Shown piece by piece: positions 31,064 to 39,906 of a DNA stretch of 64,000 nucleotides; the stretch's first letter is position 1, and the number at the start of each line of letters is the position of its first letter. This DNA is from Thiohalocapsa sp963695445. Its GTDB lineage: Bacteria > Pseudomonadota > Gammaproteobacteria > Chromatiales > Chromatiaceae. Where the stretch lies: the NCBI GenBank assembly GCA_963695445.1, contig CAVOGV010000032.1, positions 1 through 64,000 on the forward strand, written 5' to 3'. A model generated the notes under the pieces. That model made no database searches. It was given only the letters and a program-made list of their open reading frames with translations, and was not told the origin of the DNA. The translations under genes were made by a program, and so were the position numbers.

Positions 31064-31590
31064 AGCCTGATCCGCTGGCCGGTCTGCGCGACTACCATCT
31101 GCCCGAGGCGATCACCTGGTGGCCGCCGGCGCCGGGCTGGTGGTTGCTCGCGGCGCTGACGATCGCCGCCGCCGTGGCATTGCTCTGGTGGCGCCGGCGA
31201 CGCCGCGGCCGCGCACATGCGTCGCGGCTGGCTTCGCTGGAACTCGCCCGGCTGCGCGCACGCTGGCGTGCGGATGCGGATGAAACGGCCTTTTTGCGCG
31301 GTCTATCGCAGTTGACGCGGCGGTTCGTCCTGGCGCGCTTTCCAGGCGAGCCGGTGGCGGGTCTGTGCGGCGAAGACTGGCTCCAGTACCTGGCGGACAA
31401 GAGTGCCGAGCCGGCCTTCGTCGATGGTGCTGGTCGGCGACTCGCCGATGCGCCCTATCAGGCGAACGGCAGCGTAGGCGACGCGGCCGACGTTGGCGCC
31501 GTCGCGGATCTGGTCGAGCGACTGATCGAGCGTCATGCGGTTGCCGCATCGGACCCAATTTCGGACGCCGTCTCGGAGGCGGAAACATGA
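31060..31590 (+). CDS. DUF4381 membrane protein
   Basis: 176 residues, DUF4381. The N-terminal motif DPLAGLRDYHLPEAITWWPP precedes one membrane segment (WWLLAALTIAAAVALLWW), then a basic stretch RRRRRGRAHASR and a cytoplasmic helical domain (LRGLSQLTRRFVLARFPGEP). The family is found only in VWA/MoxR loci and its function is unknown. It overlaps both neighbours by four bases. Frame intact. Confidence 0.88.
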   Translation: MKPDPLAGLRDYHLPEAITWWPPAPGWWLLAALTIAAAVALLWWRRRRRGRAHASRLASLELARLRARWRADADETAFLRGLSQLTRRFVLARFPGEPVAGLCGEDWLQYLADKSAEPAFVDGAGRRLADAPYQANGSVGDAADVGAVADLVERLIERHAVAASDPISDAVSEAET

Positions 31591-32621
31591 CCACGCTGGC
31601 CTGGCCCTGGGCGCTGCTGGTGCTGCCGTTGCCGCTGCTGCTGCGCTGGCTGCTGCCGCCGGCGCGTCCCATCAGTGGTCGCGCGCTGCGGCTGCCGTCG
31701 TCCGCGGCCCTGTCCGGTCTCGCCGTGGAGCCGGAGCGTCCGTCTTTCTACTGGCGTGGCGCGGGTCTGTTGGTCTGGCTGCTGCTGGTGTTGGCGGTGG
31801 CGCGTCCGCAATGGCTCGACGACCCGGTCGCGTTGGCGGTGACCGGTCGCGACCTGATGCTGGCGGTGGACATCTCCGGCAGCATGGATCAAGAAGACTA
31901 CCGTCTCGCGGGTCGGCGCGCCACGCGTCTGGCCGTGGTCAAGGCCGCGGCAAGCCGGTTCATCGCCTCGCGGGATCAGGACCGCATCGGTCTGATCCTG
32001 TTCGGCACCAGGCCCTATGTGCAGACGCCGCTCACCTACGACCGCGATGCCGTGGCGCAGATGCTGGGCGAGGCGGTGGTCGGTCTGGCAGGTCGGGATA
32101 CGGCCATCGGTGACGCCATTGGGCTCGCTGTCAAGCGTCTGCGCCAGCAACCCCTCGACAATCGCGTCCTCGTGTTGCTGACGGACGGTGCCAACAGTGC
32201 CGGCGCGCTGCATCCGCTGCAGGCCGCGGCGCTGGCCGCCGAATCGGCCATTCGCATCTATAGCATCGGTCTTGGTGGGCAGGTTGGCGACCAGGGCGCC
32301 GGCGGTTATCAGCTCGACCGTGTCGCCGACGATCTCGACGAAAGCATGCTGCGTGCCATCGCCGACAGCACCGGCGGGCGCTATTTCCATGCCACCGATG
32401 CCCGCGAGCTGGCCGACGTCTATGCGGCGCTCGACCGTCTGGAGCCGACCATACGCGATCACCGCACCTATCGTCCGGCAGCGGAGCTGTATCCGCTACC
32501 CGCCGCCCTGGCGCTGCTGCTGAGTGTGTTCATGGCGGTCGTCTCGGCGCTACGGCGCCGGCAGGACGCTGGCTCCGCGACTGACGTGGGCACCGACGCG
32601 CGGGCGGTGACGCATGTCTGA
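31587..32621 (+). CDS. VWA-domain protein BatA
   Basis: 344 residues: two N-terminal membrane segments (LPLPLLLRWLLPP and GLLVWLLLVLAVAR), a periplasmic VWA domain, and a C-terminal membrane segment (PLPAALALLLSVFMAVVSAL). The metal-ion site (MIDAS) is intact: DLMLAVDISGSMDQEDY with DxSxS, then a conserved Thr in GRDTAIGDAIGLAVKRL and Asp in VLVLLTDGANSAG. It should bind partner proteins at the membrane as in the Bat (aerotolerance) system. Frame intact. Confidence 0.9.
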   Translation: MTTLAWPWALLVLPLPLLLRWLLPPARPISGRALRLPSSAALSGLAVEPERPSFYWRGAGLLVWLLLVLAVARPQWLDDPVALAVTGRDLMLAVDISGSMDQEDYRLAGRRATRLAVVKAAASRFIASRDQDRIGLILFGTRPYVQTPLTYDRDAVAQMLGEAVVGLAGRDTAIGDAIGLAVKRLRQQPLDNRVLVLLTDGANSAGALHPLQAAALAAESAIRIYSIGLGGQVGDQGAGGYQLDRVADDLDESMLRAIADSTGGRYFHATDARELADVYAALDRLEPTIRDHRTYRPAAELYPLPAALALLLSVFMAVVSALRRRQDAGSATDVGTDARAVTHV

Positions 32622-34517
32622 CCTGCATCTGCTGCGGCCGCTCTGGTTGCTGGCCTTGCTGCCGTTGTTGCCGCTCTGGGTGCTGCTTGCGCGGCAGGCT
32701 AGCCGGCGGCGACGCTGGGAGGACCTGATCGACCCGCATCTGCAGGATGCGGTACTGACCAATGAGCGTGACGCCGGACACCGGCTACCACTGATGCTGC
32801 TCGCGATCGGCTGGCTGCTGCTGGTCGTTGCGCTCGCCGGGCCAGCGTGGGAATCGGAGTCGCGCCCGGTCTACCGGATCGAGCAGGCAAGGGTGCTGCT
32901 GCTCGATCTGACCGCGCACATGAATCAGGTCGAGCAGGGGACGACGCGCCTGGAGCGGGCCCGTTTCGAGGTCATGGATCTGCTCCGAGCCGTCGACGAA
33001 GGCGAGGTCGCGCTGATCGGCTATGCGGATGAGCCGTTCTTGATCGCACCGCTCACCAGCGATGCGGGCACCATTCTGGAACAGGTGCCGTCCTGGCGCC
33101 GGATCTGCTGCCCGTTGCCGGGGTCGGCCGCACGGACTTGGCGCTCGATATGGCTGGGGCGCTGCTGCAGCGAAGCGGCGCCGCGCAGGGCGATGTGATC
33201 CTGATCGCTGCCGCGCTCGAGCGACCCGACTTGGCGCTCGCCGCTGCCCGCAGATTGCGCGCCGCCGGACACCGATTGTCCGTTCTTGCCGTCGCAGAGG
33301 AGCCAGTCCAGGGGCGGGGTGGCGGCGTCGGCTCTGGGGCGGCTGGCAAGCGCGGGCGGAGGGCTTCTGGTCGAGGCAGGCTTCGACGACGCCGACACCC
33401 AGCGTCTGCTGGCGTTGCCGGCGAGCGCAAGATCAGTCCGTCGGGCGATCGCATCGCCACCGCCGGGCAATGGCGGGATCAGGGCTACTGGCTGTTGTTG
33501 CTCGTTCTACCCATTGCGGCGGTTGCCTTTCGGCGGGGTTGGCTGGGCCTGTTGCCGATTGCGCTGCTGGTCATGCCACCGGCGCCGGCGCAGGCCTTGT
33601 CCTGGCAGGATCTGTGGCTAAGGCCGGAGCAGCAGGCGTTTCGTGCGTTGCAGCGCGATCCTGTTCCCAGGCTTTCCCCAGGCCGGCGAGCGCTTCACTG
33701 ATCCGCGTTGGCGCGCGGCAGCCTTCTACCAGGCCGGCCAGTATCAGCAGGCGCTCGACGCATTGGCGGGGCAGACGGACGCGGAATCCCATTACAACCG
33801 TGGCAACACGCTGGCTCGGCTCAAGCGCTATGACGACGCCGTCGCCGAATACGACGCGGCGTTGCTGATCGACCCCGAGCATGCCGATGCCCGCCACAAT
33901 CGCGACCTGTTGCTAAGACTCTCCGACCCGCCGCCGGCGGCGGTGTCCGACGCGCCGGGGCCGCGCGCTGGCGACTCCTCCACCGATGCGAATGCCCGCG
34001 GTCAGCCGGGCGCGGCGACCTCGCCGGAGATCGACGGCGATCCAGCGTCCACCGCGGCCGCACCCGCCGGCGCGGAAGATCGCGTCGGCCAGCGGCACTC
34101 GGCAACGATGCGGAGCGACGTCCTCGCGACGGGTTGTCGGACCCGTTGGCGGACGGGCTGTTAGACGGTCTGGCGGGTGGTGCCCCGCCCGAGCAGCCCG
34201 GCGCGACCGCCGATGATGGGGCGGCGCAATCCTCCGGATCGTTTGCCAACGAATCGGATGTCGATCTCGGCGGCGGGGTCGCGGATGCGCCGGCGGATTC
34301 GACGCCCGGTGCGCGTGATGCGGCGCTGGAGCCGGCGATGCCCAGCGCCGGGTTCAGACTCGCCGACAGCAAGCCCGCAGAAACCGACAGCGACAGCGCG
34401 GCGACCGGTCAGGACCCGATCGACTATTGGCTGCGCCAGGTCCCCGATGCCCCCGAGGGTCTGTTGCGGGAGCGTTTGATGCTGCAATACCTGAGGCGTC
34501 ATGGACAGCTGCGCTGA
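32614..34517 (+). CDS. VWA-TPR fusion protein, BatB/BatC type (many frameshifts)
   Basis: The N-terminal part is a BatB-like VWA protein: membrane segment LWLLALLPLLPLWVLLAR, a second one (MLLAIGWLLLVVALAGPAW), then VLLLDLTAHMNQVEQGTTRL, where the MIDAS DxSxS is altered to DLTAH. After a further membrane segment (LLLLVLPIAAVAFRRGWL) comes a TPR part (YNRGNTLARLKRYDDAVAEY) like BatC, a long acidic Ala/Gly/Asp linker and a C-terminal DPIDYWLRQVPDAPEGLLRE. Frame changes lie near 33092, 33325, 33425, 33665 and 34105. Repaired length is about 635 residues. Confidence 0.8.
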
Positions 34518-36044
34518 GTCCGCGGTGCCGTCCATGGCGGCTGCCGCGTCGCGGAGCAGCCGAGGGCTGTCGCTGGCTGTTGCTGTTGGCGGCAGCATGG
34601 CTGCTGCAGGCGGCTTGCATTGGCGTCAGCGCGGCGCCGACCCCGTCGCCGCGCACATCCGCGGAGACGGAGCTGGCGGAGTCTGGTTTGGCGATGGAGG
34701 TGGAGGCAGACCCCGCGGCGCCCTATCTGCAATCGCGGGTCCGCTATCGCGTGCGCATTCTGGCGCGGGTTCCGCTGCGCCAGGCCACGCTGTCGGAGCC
34801 GACGGCGGAACAGGCCATCATTCGGCGCATCGGTGACGATCGGCGTTTCGATCTCGAGCGCGACGGCGTGCGCTATCGGGTGCTGGAACGCCTTTACGCC
34901 GTGGTGCCGCAGCGGCCGGGGCCGCTGCGTATCGTCGCACCGCGGCTCTCGGCGGCGGTCCCCGCGACCGCGATGCCGGCGAGGAACGGGCGCAGGCCGG
35001 TCTGGATGCCGTGCTGGAGCGGCTCGAGACGGTCACGCGCACCGGCCCGACGCTGTTGCTGGACGTGCGGGCGATTCCGGACGCGGCGGAACTCCCCTGG
35101 CTGGCGGCGGAATCCGTGTCCATCAGCGAGCGTTGGGAGCCGAGCGATGCGCGCGTGCGGGTCGGCGAGAGCATCACGCGCAGCATCACCATCGAGGCAT
35201 CGGGGCTGATCGGTGCCTCCGTTCCCGAGCTGCCCGTCGCGTCGCCGCAGGGCTTCCGCACCTACCCGCAGACGGCGGAGATCTCGGAACAGGTCAGCGG
35301 CGACGACCTGGTTGTGACCGCGCACATCCGCCGCTCCTACGTGCCGACCCTGGCGGGCGAATTGGAACTGCCGGCGGTGCGTCTGCCCTGGTGGAGCATC
35401 GGCATGGACGAGCCGCGCGAGGCGAGTCTGCCGGCACGTCGGCTGCAGGTGGACGGGGCAGCGTCGCCGGCCGCCGCGGATGGCGATCAGCACGCGCGTG
35501 CCGAGTTTGTCCGCAACGCGGCCGCCGACCTGTGGGGCGAGCAGTGGCTTGCGGTCCTGTTCGCGATGGCCTGGTTGACCACGTTGCTACTGTGGCTGCG
35601 TGAACGGGGCCGGCACCGACCGGCGACTGACCCGCGGGACCCGGGCGCTGCGGGTGAGACCGGAGCGCGTGGCACCAATGAGCAGGTGCTGCGGTTCAAG
35701 CGTGCCTGCGTTGCGGCAGATGCGCGCGCCGCCCGCGCCGCGCTGCTCGATTGGGGCCGGAGTCGCTGGCCGCGCCGTGCCCCGTCCGGGCCGCTGGAAC
35801 TGATGGAGTGGCTCGATGCCAACCCGGCGGCCGTGCGCGCCGCGCTTGCGATCGAACAGAACCTCTACGGCAAGCAGGCGTCGGGCTGGGATGGCAAGCC
35901 CGCGCTGGCCGCAATCACGCCGTTGCTGGAAGCCGCACAGGGCCGCCCGGCGGTGGAGCAGCCGGCATTGCCGCCGTTGTATCCCATGTCCGCGGAACAG
36001 CGACCCGCGGCTGGACGCGGGCGGCCGGCGGCAACGGCAATTGA
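34501..36044 (+). CDS. BatD-like protein (frameshifted)
   Basis: BatD proteins carry a signal peptide, Ig-like periplasmic domains and a C-terminal membrane segment. Here ATG 34501 (TGAGG upstream) starts a short N-terminus, and after a shift near 34565 comes WLLLLAAAWLLQAACIGVSA. The domain starts VEADPAAPYLQSRVRYRVRI. A second shift lies between about 34955 and 35000, followed by GPTLLLDVRAIPDAAELPWL and SVSISERWEPSDARVRVGES. The membrane segment is LAVLFAMAWLTTLLLWLRER. The C-terminus ALPPLYPMSAEQR is expected near the end, but that frame has no stop and runs into the next gene; the first stop in a neighbouring frame is 36042-36044, which I use as a nominal end. Confidence 0.75.
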
Positions 36045-36051
36045 GGAAAAG

Positions 36052-36076
36052 CTCGCTCCCACAAGGTGGGAGCGAG
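36052..36076. terminator. Bidirectional terminator hairpin, batD / DUF882
   Basis: A perfect 11-base stem CTCGCTCCCAC / GTGGGAGCGAG with loop AAG lies between two convergent genes. It is flanked by AAAA on the left (TTTT for the reverse strand) and TTT on the right, so it can end transcription both ways, better for the reverse gene. Confidence 0.75.
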
Positions 36077-36126
36077 TTTGCGGACGATGGGTGTCGCGTC
36101 GTGACCGCGAGGTCGCGTGCCGTTGT

Positions 36127-36660
36127 TCAGGCGCCCCAGCGGCGAACGCGGCCGGTATCGAGGTGCACGAAATCCGACTTGGTGTAGTAGCCGACGCCGC
36201 CGCGACCGAGCTGAACGGCCGCGTCGCGGATGCTGCGGGTCGGCATCTGCGACAGGCGCACGTCGATGGCCTTGCCGGTCATGTGCAGGCTCTGTTTGGC
36301 GACACCGGACGAGGTGCGCCGCAGCATCGCGTTGGTCTTTGGAGAGCGATAGCCGCTCAGAATCTCGAACACGCCGTCGTCGTGGCCGAGGCGCGACTTG
36401 ACGTCGAACAGCAGGTCGTAAATGCGTGGGTCGATGGCGATGCTGTCGCCGGTGCGAAAATCACGCAGGAAGTGATTCAGCCTGCCGAGGGCGCTGCGCT
36501 GATAGTGGTCGCCGACACGGTAGGTCAGGGTCAGGCGCTCGTCGGTGTGCAGATGGTGCAGCGACAGGGTCCTGGGAGCGCTGCGGCTCTTCGGGGCCTT
36601 GGCCAGTACGGGTGAGGACGCCAGCGCGAGACTCGCGCCGAGAAAATAACGCCGGTTCAT
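36127..36660 (-). CDS. DUF882 / YcbK-like M15-fold murein peptidase, probable Tat substrate
   Basis: 177 residues from the ATG at 36660, with AGGGGGAA upstream. The N-terminus MNRRYFLGASLALASSPVLA is a twin-arginine type signal (RRxFLG). The DUF882 domain follows, starting RTLSLHHLHTDERLTLTYR; zinc-peptidase motifs are SLHMTGKAIDVRL (HxxxxxxD) and SDFVHLDTGRVRRW. E. coli YcbK (MepK) is a Tat-exported endopeptidase acting on 3-3 cross-links; that activity is transferred by family. Confidence 0.9.
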   Translation of the reverse strand: MNRRYFLGASLALASSPVLAKAPKSRSAPRTLSLHHLHTDERLTLTYRVGDHYQRSALGRLNHFLRDFRTGDSIAIDPRIYDLLFDVKSRLGHDDGVFEILSGYRSPKTNAMLRRTSSGVAKQSLHMTGKAIDVRLSQMPTRSIRDAAVQLGRGGVGYYTKSDFVHLDTGRVRRWGA

Positions 36661-37030
36661 CGAAATTCCCCCTAGATTTGGTAGTTTCCCTCGGCCGTGC
36701 CAGTATAGCGACGGCGCAATGGAAGGCAACGCGGCTCGATAAATGATTGACGTCGGCCGCTCGCCCTCTAAAATAGTTGAGGAAAAGTACCCAACTTGTC
36801 AAGCACGAAAGAGTTTTGTAATGAGAAGCATGAATGGCGAGATGGGGTGCCTGAGCCGGCTTTCGGCAGAATTGACGCAGTCGCGGGGGCGTTTTGGCGA
36901 CATGATTCAAATAAAACGATTGATTGAATTCATTGACAGGCTGCTGGCGGCGGGGGATTGGGCCGCGCATCGCAGTGTTTGTTGTGAAAAGGCAACTCCC
37001 ACGCAAGCATGCGGCGCCGATGCGCTGCCG
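36661..37030 (+). other. Upstream region of the lytic transglycosylase, AT-richer
   Basis: This 370-base gap is richer in A and T than its neighbours. It holds the promoter candidate listed separately (36747-36774). The transglycosylase frame is open through most of it, so an earlier start such as ATG 36821 (MRSMNGEMGCLSRL) is possible, but it would place the hydrophobic segment far from the N-terminus. Nothing else is recognised. Confidence 0.4.
36747..36774 (+). promoter_or_regulatory. Sigma-70 type promoter upstream of transglycosylase
   Basis: TTGACG (36747-36752) and TAAAAT (36769-36774) are separated by 16 bases. Each matches five of six consensus bases. Transcription would start near 36781. 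Confidence 0.5.
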
Positions 37031-37831
37031 ATGGCAAGACATCAGTTCGCGCGGCCCAGGCCTGGCGCCCGATGTCGAGTGCGAGCGTGCGGCCGGTGGG
37101 CGCACTCGGTTGCGGTTGCCCTGTCCGCGATCGTGCTCGGGTTGCCCGTCGGTGCCGCCGTTGCCGACGTGTACAAATATGTCGACAAGGATGGCAACAT
37201 CTACTTCTCCGACGAGCCGCTGCCGGGCACGCACCTGAGCCTGGAGTGGAAACGCACCTCCAAACGGCTGGTGTCGGAGAACAAGCAGCAGTCTGAGAAG
37301 GTGCAGCGGGAGCAGGCCGCCATCCAAGCGCGCATCGACGCGCGCCTGGAGGCGAGCATGAACGCGCGCACCGACCTCTACGCCCTGCGACCATCTGAGC
37401 CCGTGAGCGGCTCCATGTCGGTTCGACGCGCCCGCTATCGGCACCTGATCGACGATGCAGCGCGTCGGCACGGTCTGACCCCGGAGTTGTTGCATGCGGT
37501 GATCCGCACCGAGTCGGCCTACAAGGCCAATGCGCGCTCCCATGCCGGCGCCTGCGGTTTGATGCAGCTGATGCCGCAGACGGCAGCGCGGTTCAAGGTC
37601 GGCGACATCTGGGACCCGGCGCAGAACATCCAGGGCGGCGCGGCTTATCTGCGTTTCCTGCTCGACCTGTTCGATCACGACCTCAGGCTTGCGCTGGCCG
37701 GTTACAACGCCGGCGAGGGCGCGGTGAAGAAATACGGCTACCAGATACCGCCCTATCGCGAGACCCAGGACTACGTTCGCAAGGTGCTGCGGCACCTGTC
37801 CGCGGAGGGCGGTGTTCCGCGTCAGTCCTGA
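37031..37831 (+). CDS. Lytic transglycosylase with DUF4124 domain (SLT family)
   Basis: 266 residues from ATG 37031. A hydrophobic signal segment (SVAVALSAIVLGLPVGAAVA) is followed at once by a DUF4124-type motif VYKYVDKDGNIYFSDEPLPG, a basic helical linker, and an SLT domain with LLHAVIRTESAYKANARSHA (catalytic Glu), GACGLMQLMPQTAARF and ALAGYNAGEGAV. It cleaves peptidoglycan glycan strands non-hydrolytically. No ribosome site fits ATG 37031 well, so the start is uncertain. Confidence 0.87.
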   Translation: MARHQFARPRPGARCRVRACGRWAHSVAVALSAIVLGLPVGAAVADVYKYVDKDGNIYFSDEPLPGTHLSLEWKRTSKRLVSENKQQSEKVQREQAAIQARIDARLEASMNARTDLYALRPSEPVSGSMSVRRARYRHLIDDAARRHGLTPELLHAVIRTESAYKANARSHAGACGLMQLMPQTAARFKVGDIWDPAQNIQGGAAYLRFLLDLFDHDLRLALAGYNAGEGAVKKYGYQIPPYRETQDYVRKVLRHLSAEGGVPRQS

Positions 37832-37895
37832 GCCGGGCGACGATCATTACCGCATCGTCGAGTGGGCGATGCAGCGCTTGCTTCTCGGTAGCGCC

Positions 37896-38114
37896 TCAGT
37901 CCTCGCCAATGACGCGCTCGTCGCGGGGGGTCGACAGGATCTTCTCTGCTTCTCCCTGCTGCGCGGCGAAGATCATGCGATAGTCGGCATCGTCACCCTC
38001 TGCGCGGTTCGCTCTCAGGTCGCGCACGATGGTTCGCGCATCCTGGTAGCGTTCCTTGGTGTCGATGTAGGTGAGTTGCAGGGTTGGCGTGATCTTGTAG
38101 ACGAAGTACGGCAT
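37896..38114 (-). CDS. Conserved small protein divergent from sat, 72 aa
   Basis: From the ATG at 38114 the protein is MPYFVYKITPTLQLTYIDTK and continues to KILSTPRDERVIGED. The pattern, an N-terminal YFVYKI strand, helices with RANRAEGDDADYRMIFA, and a C-terminal TPRD...GED tail, looks like a conserved family rather than chance coding. I recall similar small proteins in sulfur-oxidising gammaproteobacteria but cannot name a function. It is soluble and has no Cys. It is divergent from sat (516-base gap). Confidence 0.65.
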   Translation of the reverse strand: MPYFVYKITPTLQLTYIDTKERYQDARTIVRDLRANRAEGDDADYRMIFAAQQGEAEKILSTPRDERVIGED

Positions 38115-38630
38115 TTGTCTGACCCTAATGAGTTGGTGCGCGCCATGCACTCGCTATGCTGCGCACGGCTGAGTCGGCTGGCGAGCGCTGCTGGCATCGT
38201 TCGCATTGGGCGGGTGGCATCGGTGCGCTCTGCCAGAGAACAAGCACAGACCACCGGCTGCAAGCAAGGGCCCGACTTTTCGCAGAATCCCGCCCCAAAT
38301 GCAAGTTCATCAAGAGCGTCCGACGACGCGTTCCGTCGCAAGGACGGCTCCTCACCGGCAGGGCTGTCGCGGCGCCTTGGCCCAGTGGATCAAAACGACT
38401 TGCCCCGGCCATAAGGAGAACCTTGGAAATCCAATTCTCTGCATATGGTATCGTCGGTGACCGTTCGCGACGTCAGGGCTTCTAGACCCGGTCGCGACAG
38501 CGTGCGGCCCTAGAGGCCGTCGAATCCAGATTTCGTCCACGCGGTTCGCTGCTTTGCGGGGCAACGGGCGCGCCCGCTCGCGGTCGCCCTTTGCACGTCC
38601 AAGGCGGCAAGCCCACTGAAGAGGCACGTC
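38115..38630 (+). other. Intergenic region upstream of sat
   Basis: This 516-base gap separates the small reverse gene from sat. The best promoter-like pair is TTGGAA (38423-38428) and TGGTAT (38446-38451), 17 bases apart and four of six matches each. A short TTG-started frame (LEIQFSAYGIVGDRSRRQGF, 38424-38486) overlaps it, but this is weak. A GC-rich hairpin (GGGCGCGCCC) lies near 38567. No tRNA or riboswitch is recognised. Confidence 0.3.
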
Positions 38631-39815
38631 ATGATCAGACCCGTAGGCTCCGATGAGCTCAAGCCCCTGTTCGTCTACGACCCGGACCAGCATCATGCGC
38701 TGATGCGCGAGGCCGAGGGCCTGCCGTCCATCACCATCAGCTCGCAGGCCGCCGGTAACGCCGTGATGATGGGGGGCGGTTACTTCACACCGCTGTCCGG
38801 CTTCATGACCGTCGCCGATGCCGTCAGCGTGGCCGAGACCATGCAGACCACCGGCGGCATGTTCTTCCCCGTGCCCGTGTTGTGCCTGGTCGAAGACACC
38901 AGCGCGATCGGCGACGCCAAGCGCATCGCGCTGCGCGATCCGAACATGGAGGGCAACCCGGTTCTTGCGGTGATGGACGTCGAGTCCGTCGAGCAGGTGT
39001 CCGATGCGCAGATGGCGCTGATGACCGAGCGTGTCTACGGCACGCTGGATATGGAGCACCCCGGTGTTGCGGCGTTCAACACGCAGGGCCGCACGGCGCT
39101 GTCCGGGCCGATCCAGGTGTTGCACTTCTCCTATTTCCAAGACGATTTCCCGGATACCTTCCGCACCGCGGTGGAGATCCGCAACGAGATCGCCGAGCGC
39201 GGCTGGAAGCGCGTGGTCGCCTTCCAGACCCGCAACCCCATGCATCTGGCCCATGAAGAACTCTGCCACATGGCCATGGACCGCCTGGAGTGCGATGGCC
39301 TCGTCATCCACATGCTGCTCGGCAAGCTCAAGCCCGGCGACATCCCGGCCCCGGTGCGCGACGCGGCCATTCGCAAGATGGTGGAGCTGTACTTCCCGCC
39401 GAACAGCGCGATGGTGACCGGCTACGGCTTCGACATGCTCTATGCCGGCCCGCGCGAGGCGGTGCTGCACGCCTACTTCCGTCAGAACATGGGCGCCACC
39501 CACTTCATCGTCGGTCGCGATCATGCCGGCGTTGGTGACTATTACGGCGCCTTCGACGCCCAGACCATCTTCGACGAGGTGCCGGCAGGCGCGCTGGAGA
39601 TCGAGATCTTCAAGGCCGACCACACGGCGTACTCGAAGAAGCTGAACAAGGTGGTGATGATGCGCGAGGCGCCGGACCACACCAAGGACGACTTCGTGCT
39701 GCTGTCCGGTACCAAGGTGCGCGAGATGCTCGGCAACGGCGTTGCACCGCCGCCGGAGTTCTCCCGGCCCGAGGTGGCGCAGATTCTGATGGACTACTAT
39801 CAGTCCCTCAACTAG
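38631..39815 (+). CDS. sat: Sulfate adenylyltransferase (ATP sulfurylase), dissimilatory type
   Basis: Sat interconverts APS plus pyrophosphate and ATP plus sulfate. In sulfur oxidisers it runs toward ATP and sulfate. 394 residues, frame intact, without an APS kinase domain. Active-site motifs are VVAFQTRNPMHLAHEELC (QxRNPxHxxHE) and THFIVGRDHAGVGDYYGAF (GRDHAG). TGAAGAGG lies before ATG 38631. The gene usually sits beside aprMBA in purple sulfur bacteria; here rlmI follows on the other strand and no apr gene is seen. Confidence 0.96.
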   Translation: MIRPVGSDELKPLFVYDPDQHHALMREAEGLPSITISSQAAGNAVMMGGGYFTPLSGFMTVADAVSVAETMQTTGGMFFPVPVLCLVEDTSAIGDAKRIALRDPNMEGNPVLAVMDVESVEQVSDAQMALMTERVYGTLDMEHPGVAAFNTQGRTALSGPIQVLHFSYFQDDFPDTFRTAVEIRNEIAERGWKRVVAFQTRNPMHLAHEELCHMAMDRLECDGLVIHMLLGKLKPGDIPAPVRDAAIRKMVELYFPPNSAMVTGYGFDMLYAGPREAVLHAYFRQNMGATHFIVGRDHAGVGDYYGAFDAQTIFDEVPAGALEIEIFKADHTAYSKKLNKVVMMREAPDHTKDDFVLLSGTKVREMLGNGVAPPPEFSRPEVAQILMDYYQSLN

Positions 39816-39906
39816 TCGTGGTGACACGTGCGGGCCTTTTTTATACTCGTGCCCGAGGATCGAAGCGAACGGGGTAGGGCGGCGTGCCACGCACCCGCTG
39901 CGGTCC

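Noticed and set aside
34501..36615. BatD extending through the hairpin into the DUF882 region
   Set aside because: The open frame continues only because the batD stop is lost by an indel; the last 190 residues are antisense to the DUF882 gene.
36743..37030. N-terminal extension of the lytic transglycosylase
   Set aside because: A good promoter (36747-36774) lies inside it, so transcription probably starts after the first ATG, and the hydrophobic segment would be more than 90 residues from the end.
39816..39850. Terminator after sat (T-run near 39837)
   Set aside because: Only a four-base stem (CGTG/CACG) precedes the T-run and it is 11 bases away; not strong enough to list.
38352..39890. 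512-residue reverse frame opposite sat
   Set aside because: Antisense shadow of sat; no domain and no start signal.
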